DNA of 64,000 bases. Origin: Ophioderma brevispina (taxonomy: Eukaryota; Echinodermata; Ophiuroidea; Amphilepidida; Ophiodermatidae). The stretch covers positions 1-64,000 of the forward strand of contig JAMKCH010011779.1 of NCBI GenBank assembly GCA_023653785.1. Reading direction: 5' to 3'. Position numbers and translations under genes: made by a program. Positions 48,050 through 59,561 of the stretch are shown one piece after another (the first letter of the stretch is position 1; each line of letters starts with the position of its first letter). The notes beneath the pieces were generated by a model. The model made no database searches, was not told the origin of the DNA, and was given only the letters and a program-made list of their open reading frames with translations.

Positions 48050-48345
48050 TTTTCTAGTTATCAAAAAATGTTTTTTTTTTTCTGTTACATGAACAGTTTT
48101 TGTACACAAAGATACTAATAAGATAGTCCTAACATTGTCGATTTTTCCTAACTTTAAGCCAATTGCCATCATTTAAAACTGAAAACCGCATGGAAATCGG
48201 ATATTCCTTTTTTTAGCGCAAAATTGGATTTTCGACCATTTTCTGTGGAAAATGCCAATTTTTTTTTTTAGAAATACTTTTTAGATCATTGAATATTTTA
48301 AGGAGTCATTAAGGTTGGTCAACCGTAAAAATCAGGACGTCTTGT
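48050..48345 (+). repeat. Dispersed repeat family R1, member 4 (partial)
   Basis: Carries the central and right words: 'ccatcatttaaaactgaaaa', 'catggaaatcggatattcc', 'tagcgcaaaattggattttc' and 'tgtggaaaatgcc'. The left part ('gtgaactttgctcc') is missing. Same orientation as members 1-3. Confidence 0.6.
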
Positions 48346-49325
48346 TATCATGTCTGTTGCATGACTCGTTGTGTTCTGTATTCTTCCAAGGTCCTAGACT
48401 ACCATTTGAGAGAAAATTGAAGAAATTTGGTTGAAATTGAAAAAAAAAAAATAGTGCCAATTTTTTGTGGACAATGAGCGTTACTTTTAGCCCTTTTCGT
48501 AACGGGTGCCTCTACGCGGGTATGTTGTTTTATGTACACTTCAATTGTGAAGCCTTTTATAATGCATGCCCTATAGCAAGGTCCCATCAGAAAATTGTGA
48601 TAACATGACATCGGCACATTTGCAGTTGTACAGCGGCCAGACATTGCGATAAACCCCTTGAAGCTATTTATTTCACACCCTGGCGTTACATAAACTAATA
48701 ATACTGACACAACTTTGGATATTGGATGTCAACATCAAATGTCAAAGTGAGTGATAATCCAAATGATTCGCTTTCTTTGTTTTTCTTGGTTCTATAATCA
48801 TACATAATGACTCCTTTATGGCGTGATATTTCAACGTCGCCCGATGACCTGTTTTATTTCCCCAATACGTGTTATGAAGAAAATAACAAAATATGAGATA
48901 CTCTGTTACCACTTCAGCTTTATTAGCGTGTCTGTCAAAGCAACACAAGGAGGATAAACCTATGAAAACCATAACACAATGATGTTTAGTGGCCATGATA
49001 TTGTATACACCTATCCGGAAATATTTTGCATATTGCGTAGGAACAAACATTGAGGGAAGGAAGATATTACCATTTCGTTGACATTTCACGTTTTACAATC
49101 TGATAATAATACAAGCAGAGCTCGGCAATGTAAATATGAACAGAACTAGTTTTCGTTGTTACAAAATGTGTTCTTTAAAATTTACGTTGGCTTTGCGTTT
49201 TATAAATGGAGTTAGAATAGTGTTTCAAGACTATGTAAACATGCGTTGAATCAATGTTAATAACGACAAATATTTGATTTTCAAGCGAGACACTCGCAAA
49301 TCATATTTTATTATCTATTAATTAA
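48346..49325. other. Intergenic or intronic sequence, no gene recognised
   Basis: Open minus-strand frames of 103 and 115 codons (48399-48710 and 48742-49089) show no domain, signal or splice context. They are likely chance. Confidence 0.35.
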
Positions 49326-49329
49326 ATCA

Positions 49330-49790
49330 TCGGAGATCAGACAGATCGCGATATTCGCAAAATTCAAATGGTTCAGAATAGAGCAGCTCGCCTTGTTCTT
49401 CGAGTTTCACGTCGTGAGCATAAGCCGCATATAACACCCTCGCTCGAAAAGTTCTATTCAGCAGAGAGCTATAAAGATCTGACCGCCCACGAACAATGCC
49501 CTTAATGCTATGGCACCAGAATTCATTCCAAATCTTAATCAACTTTATGTACCTTTGAGAGCTCTGAGATCATGATCTGACCATTGCTTGATTTCTCCAT
49601 CTTCATCTATACTACGGTTACAGAACATTTGGTTATGCTGCTGCTAGTTTGTGTGATGATCTTCCAAGTCGCATTCGTCGTGCGACTTCTCTTATGCTAA
49701 TATGCTAGACACAGCACAAATAATAAGCCTCCTCCAAACAACCTCTCCAAATTTCTTATGAAGGATATTAATCCAAGTCATTGCTAGTAA
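49330..49790 (+). pseudogene. CR1/Jockey-like retrotransposon 3' fragment
   Basis: Encodes IRKIQMVQNRAARLVLRVSR (about 49345-49410), then HITPSLEKFY, and after frame changes a 'LCDDLPSRIRRATSL' segment (about 49650-49695). The K-x-Q-x-V-Q-N-R-A-A-R-L motif and the later L-P-x-x-I-R-x-A-x-S-L segment are the C-terminal signature of CR1/L2/Rex-type RTs. The catalytic part is absent. Confidence 0.75.
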
Positions 49791-49879
49791 ATATTAATGG
49801 TGTTAGGTAAACGTTGTGTGAAAATTGAAGACTTCACGACCGACTGAGCGCAAATTAAAGACAACGAGAGGGATTTCCA

Positions 49880-50740
49880 AAATTCAAAAGTGATAGGATG
49901 TTCATCCTATCACCCACCTCAAAGACAGTACCATCAGGGTCGGGAATGTGGATGTTCCCCCATCCTCAGTAATCAGAAAGCTTGGTGTTGTGTTCGATCA
50001 GACAATGCCCATAATTGAACATGTGAAGGTTACCATTAAATCTGTGTCACTTCTACCTTTGCAATATTTACCTGATCAGCCGTTTTATCAAATTCGAGAG
50101 TTGTCATTTTCTTTTCTGCTCACTGATTTTATCTCGCATTGACTATGCCAATTCACTATTGTATGAAATGTCAGCCAGAGATCGGAGTAAACTACAAATT
50201 TTGTAGAATAGAGCAGACAGGCTGGTGTTCAGATCAGCGTGTTGTCTTTAAGCCTAAACTTCTAACATACAAGGGTATTTCCGACAATTGCCATCATAAA
50301 AAAACGGATCTTTTCCCATACACTAATTAACCCTGGAAAAATGCACGGAAGTCCCGGATGTAGTGATTGCGTCATCAAGTGAAGTCCTATGGGCACGACA
50401 TCACTTGCCAGGCCTCCGACATCTTCGTAGCATGGTATTCCCGATGGACTTGGGATCCGAAATAGGCCGTTGGTTCGAGACCGATTAATTTTTCTCCTTC
50501 CCCTCTCGCGTTATTCCTCACTTTATCCCCGGACATAGGCTGCCTAGAAAAAAGATAGGGACTTCGGGTTCGAGGGAATTTATGTCTAGCGAATTTGTAG
50601 ACCATACCATTCGTTGGATGCTCTCATGAGTCAAGAATGCGTTGAACTCCCTTCCTCTGTGTGGACGGACGTTATCATCCTAGCCTTGTTTAAGACGCTC
50701 TTATTTTCCTTTATACACTGAAACATAATTATTGTATATC
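49880..50740 (+). pseudogene. Second CR1/Jockey-like retrotransposon 3' fragment, interrupted
   Basis: Reads VDVPPSSVIRKLGVVFDQTM (49948-50007), a 'SRIDYANSLLYEMSARDRSKLQIL.NRA' remnant across 50130-50215, and the terminal LNSLPSSVWTDVIILALFKT (about 50641-50700) with a stop at 50726. Between about 50330 and 50620 the family sequence is replaced by material with a tRNA-like region. At 49818-49905 the upstream flank resembles 61856-61950 of the large duplication. Confidence 0.75.
50400..50490 (+). mobile_element. Possible tRNA-related SINE inside the retrotransposon fragment
   Basis: 'cttcgtagcatggtattccc' could be an A box and GGTTCGAGACC (50472-50482) a B box at near-tRNA spacing, with 'gacttgggatccgaaa' between them resembling an anticodon loop (GGA/TCC region). 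Acceptor pairing was not found. It sits where a CR1-like reading is interrupted. Confidence 0.35.
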
Positions 50741-52655
50741 TTAAAGTGCAAGTTCACCAGATCGGCAAGAGTTCGATGTGCGAAGCACCAAGCCAGAGCC
50801 ATGCGGGGTAAATTATGATCCTAGTCTAAGCTAGTCCGGTGTCGATCAGACAATCCAGACTAGATATCACTATAAAACAATTGCCGTAGGATTTCAGTCT
50901 CTGTCAAGGATGTGCTATATCGACTATTTGGGAAGCACAGACCCATGCTGGAAATGCCTTTGGTCGTGTTCACCATAACATGAATATACATACATGGCTT
51001 TTGGTTTAAAACACGAGCCTGAGACATCATCGTCTGAGATCGGGTACCAGTGATCGGAAGTGAGGGTATGGAGGTATGCCGTGAAACCGGCCAGCGAGCA
51101 AAACCGCAGACAAACTGTGTGAGTGGCGTGCATTGCAAAGTTTATGTCAATCGGTCACTAACATGCGTGTTGGGACACATATATTAAAGTCGTCCTTGCA
51201 GTTATTTTGCCTTGCCAGACAGTAAGCTGTGAGGAAAATTACCACCATTAACAAGAGTCAATGATGTATTAATATGTTTTTCTATCGTGACACTCATCCA
51301 CTAACGTAATTGAAATTCCAATACTCGAAGTAAATAGTGTCCTATGAATGTAGAATCATATAAGGGATCGAAATTCAGCAAATGGTGAGAAGTACAGATT
51401 AAAAAATAAACCTTTTTTAATGTTAATCATTCATACCCCAATTAACCCAAAAACGAATAAAAGGCACCACTTTTGTCCACTTAACTTCTACTGTACCTGA
51501 ATCTGGTGTAGGATATTATTTTCAGTGTGCCATGCTCTTCCTCCTACGTTAAAAATGTGACACATTGTCTTCTATTTATAGGAAAATGGTGTCATAGGGT
51601 GTACACCATTGCACGTGTTCGCGTCTCCTAAACCGGGGGGGGGGGGATTTGGGTGTCCCCCTGTGTTGTTATTTTCGTTTTGTCATTATATTATTACTAT
51701 ATCTTGTTAAGTACTTCTTATAATTATATTATTATTATAAGGATATTGTTATATTATATGATTAGGTTGGCCATTTTCTTTTTGGAGAAAATTGGCTACT
51801 TGTTATGCATAATGAAGACTTTGGGGCGAAATTTCGTTACCACCTTCGTTTTCCTTTGTATGCAGTTTGTTGCCTTTGGATACAAAAGATATGAAAAGGT
51901 TATATGAAATTAGGGTAATCTACTAGAATAACAACGATATTAATATTCTTAACTTTAAATAAAATAAGGGATCATATAAGCTATGAAATTTAGATTTGCC
52001 CAATGGGTATTATGAGAGTATTATTATATTATTATGTTATTCAACTATGATCGTTTGACGCAAAATAATATTACCACATTTTAATAAATATGATCATGCT
52101 GGAATAACGAGCACATGATGAGTGGCTCTTACATAATACAAATTGGAATAATCTCGATAAAAAAATCAACGATACATATAAATATTTCATAATGGTCCGT
52201 ATCATCAACAGCCGCTCTCCGTGGCAGAACAGCTCAAAGAACCCATTTTGGAATTTCTGGGTTACAAGGTAAACAATCTGTGTTGGGAAAAACGTGACCT
52301 GCGTGTACCAAATCGCACGAAGATAATTTTCCGACAACTGACTGCCGCACATACGGCTAACTTGGTCATCTACAGCTTTCTTCACGAACTTCATCAACGG
52401 ATTACAATACATCACGGGATCCTAATTATGACCAACAATTTGATAGAGTCGGGATCGTGACTGTAAGGTGGCCACAGAGTGCCATTCCGTTACTCGGGTA
52501 TGTCCATTTCAATAACGTTATCGTGATGGTAAGTCAGATAAAGGCCTACGGGTATAGGAATAGTCTGGAAGAGGGGCTATGCAAAAAAGACAGGGACTCA
52601 AGCAGAGATCCTCAAAATGATAAAACATGTATCGGAAATTATGTAAGTTGTTCGT
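50741..52655. other. AT-rich sequence with G-tract and TTA-rich patches
   Basis: A run of ten G at 51637-51646; 'attattat' rich DNA at 51680-51760 and 52015-52045. Short overlapping frames on both strands at 52071-52460 show no recognised domain. No RNA gene seen. Confidence 0.4.
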
Positions 52656-52683
52656 GTTGTTGTTTTGTTGTTGTTGTTGTTTG

Positions 52684-52815
52684 TGGTAGCAGTAGTAGTG
52701 ATAGTAGTAGTAGTATAAGTAGTGTAGTAGTAGTAGTAGTCAGTAGTAGTAGTAGTAGTAGTAGTAGTGTAGTAGTAGTCGTAGTACATGTAGTAGTAGC
52801 TTAGTGCTAAATTGT
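52684..52815. repeat. (GTA)n microsatellite, imperfect
   Basis: Long runs of GTA with AGT, GTC and TAA interruptions, preceded by a GTT-rich run (52648-52682). It abuts the left border of duplication copy 2, which begins about 52831. The open frames across it (poly-Ser/Val or poly-Tyr/Thr) are not genes. Confidence 0.95.
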
Positions 52816-53479
52816 AGTAGTAGCAGTCGTAAAAGCAATTAAAACCAAACAAAGGAACACCAAAACTACAAATCTAAACACAAACAAACATTGCTACTCT
52901 TAATATCATGTGCAGAGGGTCGTTACCCGATATAGGTTATGTCTCTTCATTTCGTTTACTCAGTGCCGAAAAATAAAATTCGCACAACATGACCCAAGCT
53001 ACCCACGTTATGTAGCCCACATAAATTCACAGCTCCCACACCCATCTTATCCATTTGAAGTTACCCACATAGCTACCCCAATTTGTTCAATTAATGTTTC
53101 AAGAACGTCTGTACACTCACGCGTTCTAGTTATTTCTGCATGATCTTTATCAGTAGCACTACCCCGCACAAAAGCGCTCGAACATCACCACTCGTCACAC
53201 TAGGTTTTACTGATACAAACAAGAATGACTGTGGTGTCAACGAACGAAAGTTTGCCCAGGTTCCGGATATTGCGAATGATTGGTTTGTTATTTGTACGAC
53301 ATGCTCCAGGAATAGATATATAATGGTGTTTTCAAGGACTTCCGTCGGAGAACGTCGTATGCCGGTGGACCACATTAAAATTGCCGTATTCTTTCCAAAC
53401 AAAAGCAATAGATTTGATAAATATGACGATAAGCAATTTATGTTGCCGACGCTTGAAGTCTAGACCTGGTACACCACCA

Positions 53480-54010
53480 TAGTCAGTGAAATTATCAGAA
53501 ATCTGGCAAATCTGGGAACTAATTCCTTACCAGAAATTTCTTCACAATGTGTTATGAGGGTCACCAACCACATTCCAAAACATTTAAATTAAACTCCCTA
53601 GGGGAAACCAGTGGCAGGGGTTTAATGCACTTTCTCAAGATCAAAATTTATATATTCAACATTCTGGGGCCACAGTATGCCGAAAGGAAGCATCAAAATT
53701 ATTCAAAGTTAGGCTCATTTTAAAGCTGAAAACAATACCAAACATGGTCGATACCTCAAACAAATCAATCTGTAAAAATATTACCACAATTTTGAGCAAA
53801 AAAAACCGTAATATGTTTGTCATTCTTTTTTGGTTAAAAATTAAAATTTCTGGTCTACCAAAGTCGTTCTTCTGGTTGGATATTCCTTCGTTGATTCTGG
53901 AAAGTTCCAGAAAACTCCCCAGAGTGGAACCTTATGTATTAAGTAAAAAACCTTCTAGGTCTATTTATAATATTTGAAAATGTGATGAAAGTCATTGACC
54001 TTTGTTTTCC
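53480..54010 (+). repeat. Left terminal inverted repeat of the 4.03-kb element
   Basis: About 530 bp, matched in reverse complement by 57000-57512. The pairing ends near the word 'gtcattgacctttgttttcc', just before the C-terminal stop region of the encoded protein. Confidence 0.85.
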
Positions 54011-54149
54011 ATAACTGGGAATCCGGAAATCGGTTTTTTTTACCTTGGTTATCCGCTTTTGTTTTGTCACTAATTTTCAACAAATTCCTTACCAAGTATC
54101 TCTTCACCAATGGTTGTAAGGTTAAATACCATCAATTCAACTACTTCAG

Positions 54150-56520
54150 GAGTCGAGGTCTGAGTCTTCTCCAGCACTTTCCTCATCAGGGATACAGTTC
54201 ATACATGTAATGCCTTTACAATTTCCACATGCTGAGATACACTTGACAACATTCTTCTTGCAAGCTGCACCGCTGTTGCTGCAATCTCCAGTACAATTGC
54301 AAGTTGTGAACCGGAGCAGATCCTCAGGGAGCCACTGCGGAGTATCTACTGTTGGAATGGTTCATAACCACGAAAACCACTGCTGTCATACATAGTCACT
54401 GGCTCCAAAGACATGCTCTGCAGAAGAATCCAGTCACGGGTTTGGAGATAGGCAACGTAGTGAATGCTGTGCAGCTGCACCCCTCTGTTGGGGGTAGAGT
54501 CTCTGGTTTGATCAGCCCGGCCGCCGCCTTCCGCGAGAATATTACGTTGATCGAAATTGCACCCCAAAGGCAAGTGCCTGGTTCATGGTAAAGTACTGGA
54601 AAATCGCTATACCAGCCCTGATCCACCACGTCTGTAGTAGCCCGTACGTCAAGGAGATGGTCCATATGATCATCAAGGTCTCTGCACAAAACAGTCAAAT
54701 AGAATTGATTTCCGTGGGCCCGCGACTTGCAGAAAAACAGGATCACAAACCGTGAAGCTTGTGAGTAAAGAGCAAGTAGCGCCTCTGTCTTTCTGAGAGA
54801 GCTCTCGGATTCCTCCTGAATCGTGAGAGCCCTCGATGTGGTGAAGAAGAGTGGATGGTTGGTGCTTGAGCTATGGGGTACAAAGCATAATCAGCACGTC
54901 CGCGTCCTCTGCCCGCACATGAAAATAGAATAAGATATGAGCAATGCGGCCTAAAACTTTTGCAAACCACGTGTGAACTTACATTTGAAAGCTATTATCA
55001 GACAGAAAAAATCAAAAGTAATCATATATTCGCTGCAAGAAGTACCTACACAAAAGTTTATGACCTCAAACGAGGCCATCTGTAGCAGCAAAGCCAGTGC
55101 CGCTCTTCACAATCGAAATAAGAGTGTCCGCATCATTGTGACACTGCTCCACGGTGATCTGACAATTCTGGAATGTTGAAGAGAGGAGATGGATGAGCTA
55201 CTCGTGTTATGAGTATTATCCAGGAACTTTTCTTTGGGGTCTCAAAATGTATCACATCTGGTCGAATCTGAGATCACAGCAGGAGGTCTTGGCACGCGGA
55301 CTTTGTTCGTGATCTTTTGCGAGTGTATTAGCCATCGAAGACCCCAGTGATCTCTGAGACGACGCCGACCCGAGACACTGCACGTAGCTTAGCTCAGGTA
55401 AACTGTTGGCAATCTGTTGCCAAGTTGACCTGTACCCACTTCACCATGTAGAGAAGCCATCCGCCATCAAAAACCCTAGACTAGAGCAGGGCTTGGTCAG
55501 TGAGGTCAAGCGGATCAGTCAACTCCTTCAGGCTGGTCTTGGAAAACAATGCTTGTGCGCTTTTGTTCATTTTCGATCTTTGTGCCGAACAAGGACAAGG
55601 GGAAGCGAGTGAGCTCATACGTTAAGCTTGTCTCGACTGTCTCATGCCGTTGGGCGAAAATTATCAGTCGGTTGAACAACTTCAGTGAGTTTAGGTGAAC
55701 CTTCTTTTCATTGACCTTGGGAGTGTTTCTGAGCGATTTGCAGGGCCTGTACGGTACTTCACCTGCATGGTCGATGTTCATGACTTTCCGTCCAGCTTAT
55801 CTGCATCTCCCTCCCTACTCAGCCGCTCTCTCCGCGTTGACTTCGTCATCTGCAGTGCTCGTGAACAAATGCTTGTCTCGACTGTGATCAAAGGGATTGT
55901 TCTCCTCAAACCACTTGAGGAACGTCCAATTGCTTCAGCGTTCTCGATGCATCCTGTTTTGGCAAGGTCTTTGTGGAGGTGGATCATGTTTCTTGACACC
56001 GTCCTCCATGCGCTGGTTGACATCGGAGAAGTGATGAGGGTTTGTACACAGCACTTGGGCCAGCCAGAATTCACTATTTCCCATCCTTCCTCTGCTCAAA
56101 CCACCTTCTGACTTGGCCCCCCTTCATCAGTGTCTGCTCGATAAGATGTCACACCCAGGGTGCCAGACCAATCAGGCAAGAGTAACGGACAACGTGATTC
56201 CTCGATTTTCTGGCCGTGATGTAAACTTTCAAACGTATGCTTGATATAGGCGAAGGTTTCGAGTTGCTTCATCAGCTGACAATACAGCTGTGCGCCCTTA
56301 GGTCATCATATTGATGATGCCCCGGCAGCTGAAAATGGTGTCAGCATCCTCGTATAACAATGCAGGAGAGGTGTCCAGCATGGTCGCAAGTCGTTCAGTT
56401 CTAAAATGAAGATCTTGATGACTCGACCATTTAATAATACTGCACCAGAGTGCAGGCGTTCTTCCTCCCTCGGCGGAGTCTTGAAAGCTGCTTCAAACTC
56501 TGTTTCAAACACTGCAAATA
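54150..56520 (-). pseudogene. Transposon-encoded protein with CXC-like Cys-rich C-terminus
   Basis: Minus-strand coding pieces in several frames, in this order. FETEFEAAFKTPPREEERLH and TRMLTPFSAAG (56306-56512). A DWSGTLG-type segment (about 56160-56190). NQRM-like and 'DPPP' remnants. LKLFNRLIIFAQR, TVETSLTYELTRFPLSLFG (55560-55700). NDADTLI (about 55120-55145). AEDADVLIMLC (about 54885-54920). LPPTEG followed by LQTRDW and LEPVT. Finally QWLPEDLLRFTTCNC and CKKNVVKCISACGNCKG, then DLDS and stop near 54152. The order matches a large repeat-protein family of cnidarians, arthropods and molluscs: an FH-x-AG region, D-x-D-TDVL motif, LPPT...QHSLR-like block and CNC/CxxxC tail. Its biochemical role is not established to my knowledge. 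At least six frame changes. Confidence 0.75.
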
Positions 56521-56999
56521 CTGGTGCTTATTGTGTGTCTGGCTCCCATCTCCCATCAATACTGTCTTCCATAAAGGTCCTCTTCTCACAAAGCTCCTCA
56601 TCAGTGAAGGCCGTTTGTTTCATGATTGTGCTGACAGATGGTGCATATTATATGGAGGTGAGCGCGGATCGGCCTGTCAAACACTCTCCATTCAGGATGT
56701 GGTCGGCCATCGTACTCCCTGGATAGATCAGCTGGTTCATCTAGGGTCCAGAATCAGCCATGATATTACCCAAGGAACCGAGGATGACTTGGCAGATGAA
56801 ACCGAGCTTCTGAGCTGGCGTCTCCGGACTTTCACAGATATGAAGCAAATGAGTCGGAGGTGGGGTGCAGGGAATAATGTTTTTCATCCATACTGCTACC
56901 TGCTACTTGCCTTCACGAAGGAAGAGCTAGGTTTAACAAAAAATGGGAGTCTTAAAAATACCGTATTGGTTATTACAAGTAGGATACAATAAGGAAAAC

Positions 57000-57512
57000 A
57001 ATAAAGGTCAGTGACTTCAATGTTCAATTTCGTAAATACATAAGGTTTGTAGACTTATAATACATTAAGGCTGCAGATTCTGGGGAAGTTAGTCCTGAAC
57101 ACTTTCACAAAAATAAACGAAGGGAATATCCAACCGAAAGAGACGAATGTAGACCAGAATATTTCAAGTTTTGACCCAAAAAAATGACAAAAAATTACGT
57201 TTTTTGCTCAAAATTGTGTAATAGTTTTTAAGCAGATTAATTTTGTTTAGGTATCACCATGTCGGGATATGTTCTGAGCTGAAAATGAGCCTATTTTGAA
57301 TAATTTTGATGCTTCCTTTCAAATACTGTGACAAGAATGTAGGATAAGACAATTTGACCTTGAAAAAGGGCTTGACCCCTGCCAAGGGTTTCCCTAGGGG
57401 AGGAGTTGAATTTAAATGTTTTGAAATGTGTTGGTGGGACACCCTCATAAACCATTGGTGAAGAAAGTTTTTGGTAAGAATTAGTTCCCAGATTTTTTTA
57501 ATTCCCTGACTA
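57000..57512 (-). repeat. Right terminal inverted repeat of the 4.03-kb element
   Basis: Reverse complement partner of 53480-54010. Its inner boundary is near 'aaaggtcagtgacttcaatg' at 57004. The outer end 'aattccctgacta' mirrors 'tagtcagtgaaatt'. Confidence 0.85.
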
Positions 57513-57544
57513 CCAGGACTCTACAAAACAGCTTCTTTGGGCTT

Positions 57545-58117
57545 TCCTTTCTGGTCCTAGTACACATTGAAATGTTAAACGCAATATTGCACGTGTTTTG
57601 AAGAGCGCCCCAATTTTTCCAAAAAAAAATGAGATTTTTACACGGGTGCATTTGTAACTTGCCTAGTAAACTATGTACCTGTGAATGGTTACTCGAAGGA
57701 CTTTTGCAATTATGATTTATTATTAGGGATCCCGATAAATAATTCAACGGGCGGGAAACGGCCAATGTGAATAGTCGGGAAGAAAAATAGCGTGCCCATG
57801 TTACGTGTCTACGATCCAATCATTAGTGTTTTATTGGTTTAGGAAGAAAGGCAGGTTTAGAGGTTATTTTCTCGAGGTAGGTGGCACTATTTCACATGGA
57901 CGGACATAAAAACGTAGCCTATAGCATTTATAGCTCCAACTTAAGTCCATTCTGAGATCCCAATTCTACAAAATCGCTTATTTTTGATAAATTACGCATT
58001 TCTTAGCATTCTCGTTCGAAGGTTTAGTTTCCTAGGACAATTAATGACGTAACTGTGCTCCAAAATATCAACTTTTGAAGAGGGGGCGCTCTCTTCAAAA
58101 AATGTGGCCAGTATGGC
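57545..58117. mobile_element. Copy-2-specific insertion of about 575 bp, possible inverted-repeat element
   Basis: Interrupts the match between 2500-2560 and 57515-58170. Near its ends are 'tttgaagagcgcccc' (about 57597) and, complemented, 'tttgaagagagcgcccc' (about 58084-58100), which may be subterminal inverted repeats. No clear target duplication and no coding motif. It could equally be a deletion in copy 1. Confidence 0.4.
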
Positions 58118-59348
58118 TTTAACACAAGCTTATGCACTTGGCAAATTGCAAGATGGCGTCCAAAATGGTTAAAATCATAGAAAAATGGTGTGTAAGATCG
58201 AAAGACTTTTCCCCAATTTCAAAAACCCGATGACGCGCAAATGGGCCAGACTGGGTAAAATTATAAAAAATGGTTTATAAACATCAAAAGATGTGTCAAA
58301 TTGGACAATATTCATTGACATTTGTTTCTAAATCATTGGGTGGTAATTTCCCTTTACGAATTTTCCCCAATTAAAAAAAACCGTAACATCCAAAAAAGGT
58401 TGAAATGGAGTATTCATTGGAATTTGTTTTCCTCTCACAAATAAGTAATTTCCCCATAATAATTTTTGTCAATTTAAAGAATCCAAGATAGCGTCCAAGA
58501 TGGTAGAATCATAAATAATCAGGAATATCAGGTAAAGGCACAAAAGTGCACTAAACTAGTACAAATTATTTGGGTGTGTGTTTGTTTCCCTTTCATTTAG
58601 AAATAGAAACGCATGATTTCAACAAAATCCCAAATGCAAATGACAGAGTTTGCTCTTCTGTGCATCTTGTGAGAAAATTATAGAAATCCAATCACGCATA
58701 CCAACACGAACCTCATTTGAATGAAAAAAGGTGTCAATAAAAAAGTTGCAGTAAATAGCATTACTCCATTGTGCTGGTTTGATCATGCTCTAGAAGGTAG
58801 AAATGCCAATCAATTTTGTATAAAATCTAAAATTAATAGGATTACACAGCTGACTTTATTACTACGGCAAGGCCTCGGGTATTAGCTACTCAGTCACCAA
58901 TACCGTAATAGACGAATGGGGTCGGGGAGGGGGAGGGCAGGGGGAAGGTTGCCACCGCAGAGAGCTTTTGACTGGGGAAAAAACTGAAAAATCATGCTAA
59001 ATTAGCCATTTTTGCCTACTCACTGAGAAATCTTCACCTCCAACCAGGAAAATCTGCCTCAAAACCGTGAATTTTCCCCCTCTGACAAGTGACCCCTGTT
59101 ATGCCCGTTTTATTCCACAAGATGTGCAGAAGAGCGTCCCCTGTCATTTACATTTCGGATTTTGTTAAATTGTGTACTTGTGTTTCATTAAGTAAGGATA
59201 ATGTTGGGGGGAACTTAGAACTTGTGATATCTGTAAACAGTCCCCGTTTCGACATGTTCGAGCTCATTTGGCAGGAGCAAACAAATAGTAACATTTGGCT
59301 TCAAGGAAATGCTTCAAAATTCAACCGCCGCTTGTGCGACGGTCTATA

Positions 59349-59561
59349 GACCGTATTCAATAGCCAGCCATGTTGGTGGACAAGATAGACGCATTCCAGT
59401 ACTACAATACGTTCACCTGTCAATGATCCCTGTGCAATGCTAAACAGGGATAGATGACCAGATTTAATGTATTGTCAGTCCTTCTGGGATTGTATGCATA
59501 CTGTCACCAACAGTATGCCTTTCTTCGCCCGTTGGTGGCTGACGTCATATTAAATACGGTC
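59349..59561. mobile_element. 213-bp TA-flanked MITE
   Basis: Starts GACCGTATTCAATAGCCAGC and ends, complemented, GACCGTATTTAATATGACGTC. A TGTTGGTGG word near the left end is mirrored by 'cgttggtgg' near the right. Flanked by TA (59347-59348 and 59562-59563). Copy 1 has the uninterrupted site 'ggtctatagtggtttctc' at 4777-4794, which confirms insertion and shows a TA target. Probably a Tc1/mariner-type MITE. Confidence 0.9.

Larger units (their letters stand above)
53480..57512 (-). mobile_element. 4.03-kb DNA transposon with about 530-bp terminal inverted repeats
   Basis: Left arm 53480-54010 and right arm about 57000-57512 are inverted copies, roughly 80% alike. Shared words include 'tctgggaactaattc', 'tttcttcac', 'cctaggg.aaacc', 'aaggaagcatcaaaattatt', 'aattttgagcaaaaaa', 'ggttggatattcc' and 'ccttatgtatt'. 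The ends read TAGTCAG(T/G)GAA. Comparing with copy 1 (2225-2239 plus 2497-2510) shows insertion between CCACCA and CCAGG, a likely 3-bp duplication (CCA, 53477-53479 and 57513-57515). The minus strand between the arms encodes a broken protein with a Cys-rich tail. The superfamily was not determined: long TIRs with a 3-bp duplication are uncommon. Confidence 0.85.

Noticed and set aside
52457..52852. Ser/Val-rich and Tyr/Thr-rich frames on both strands
   Set aside because: They translate a GTA microsatellite and have no conserved context.
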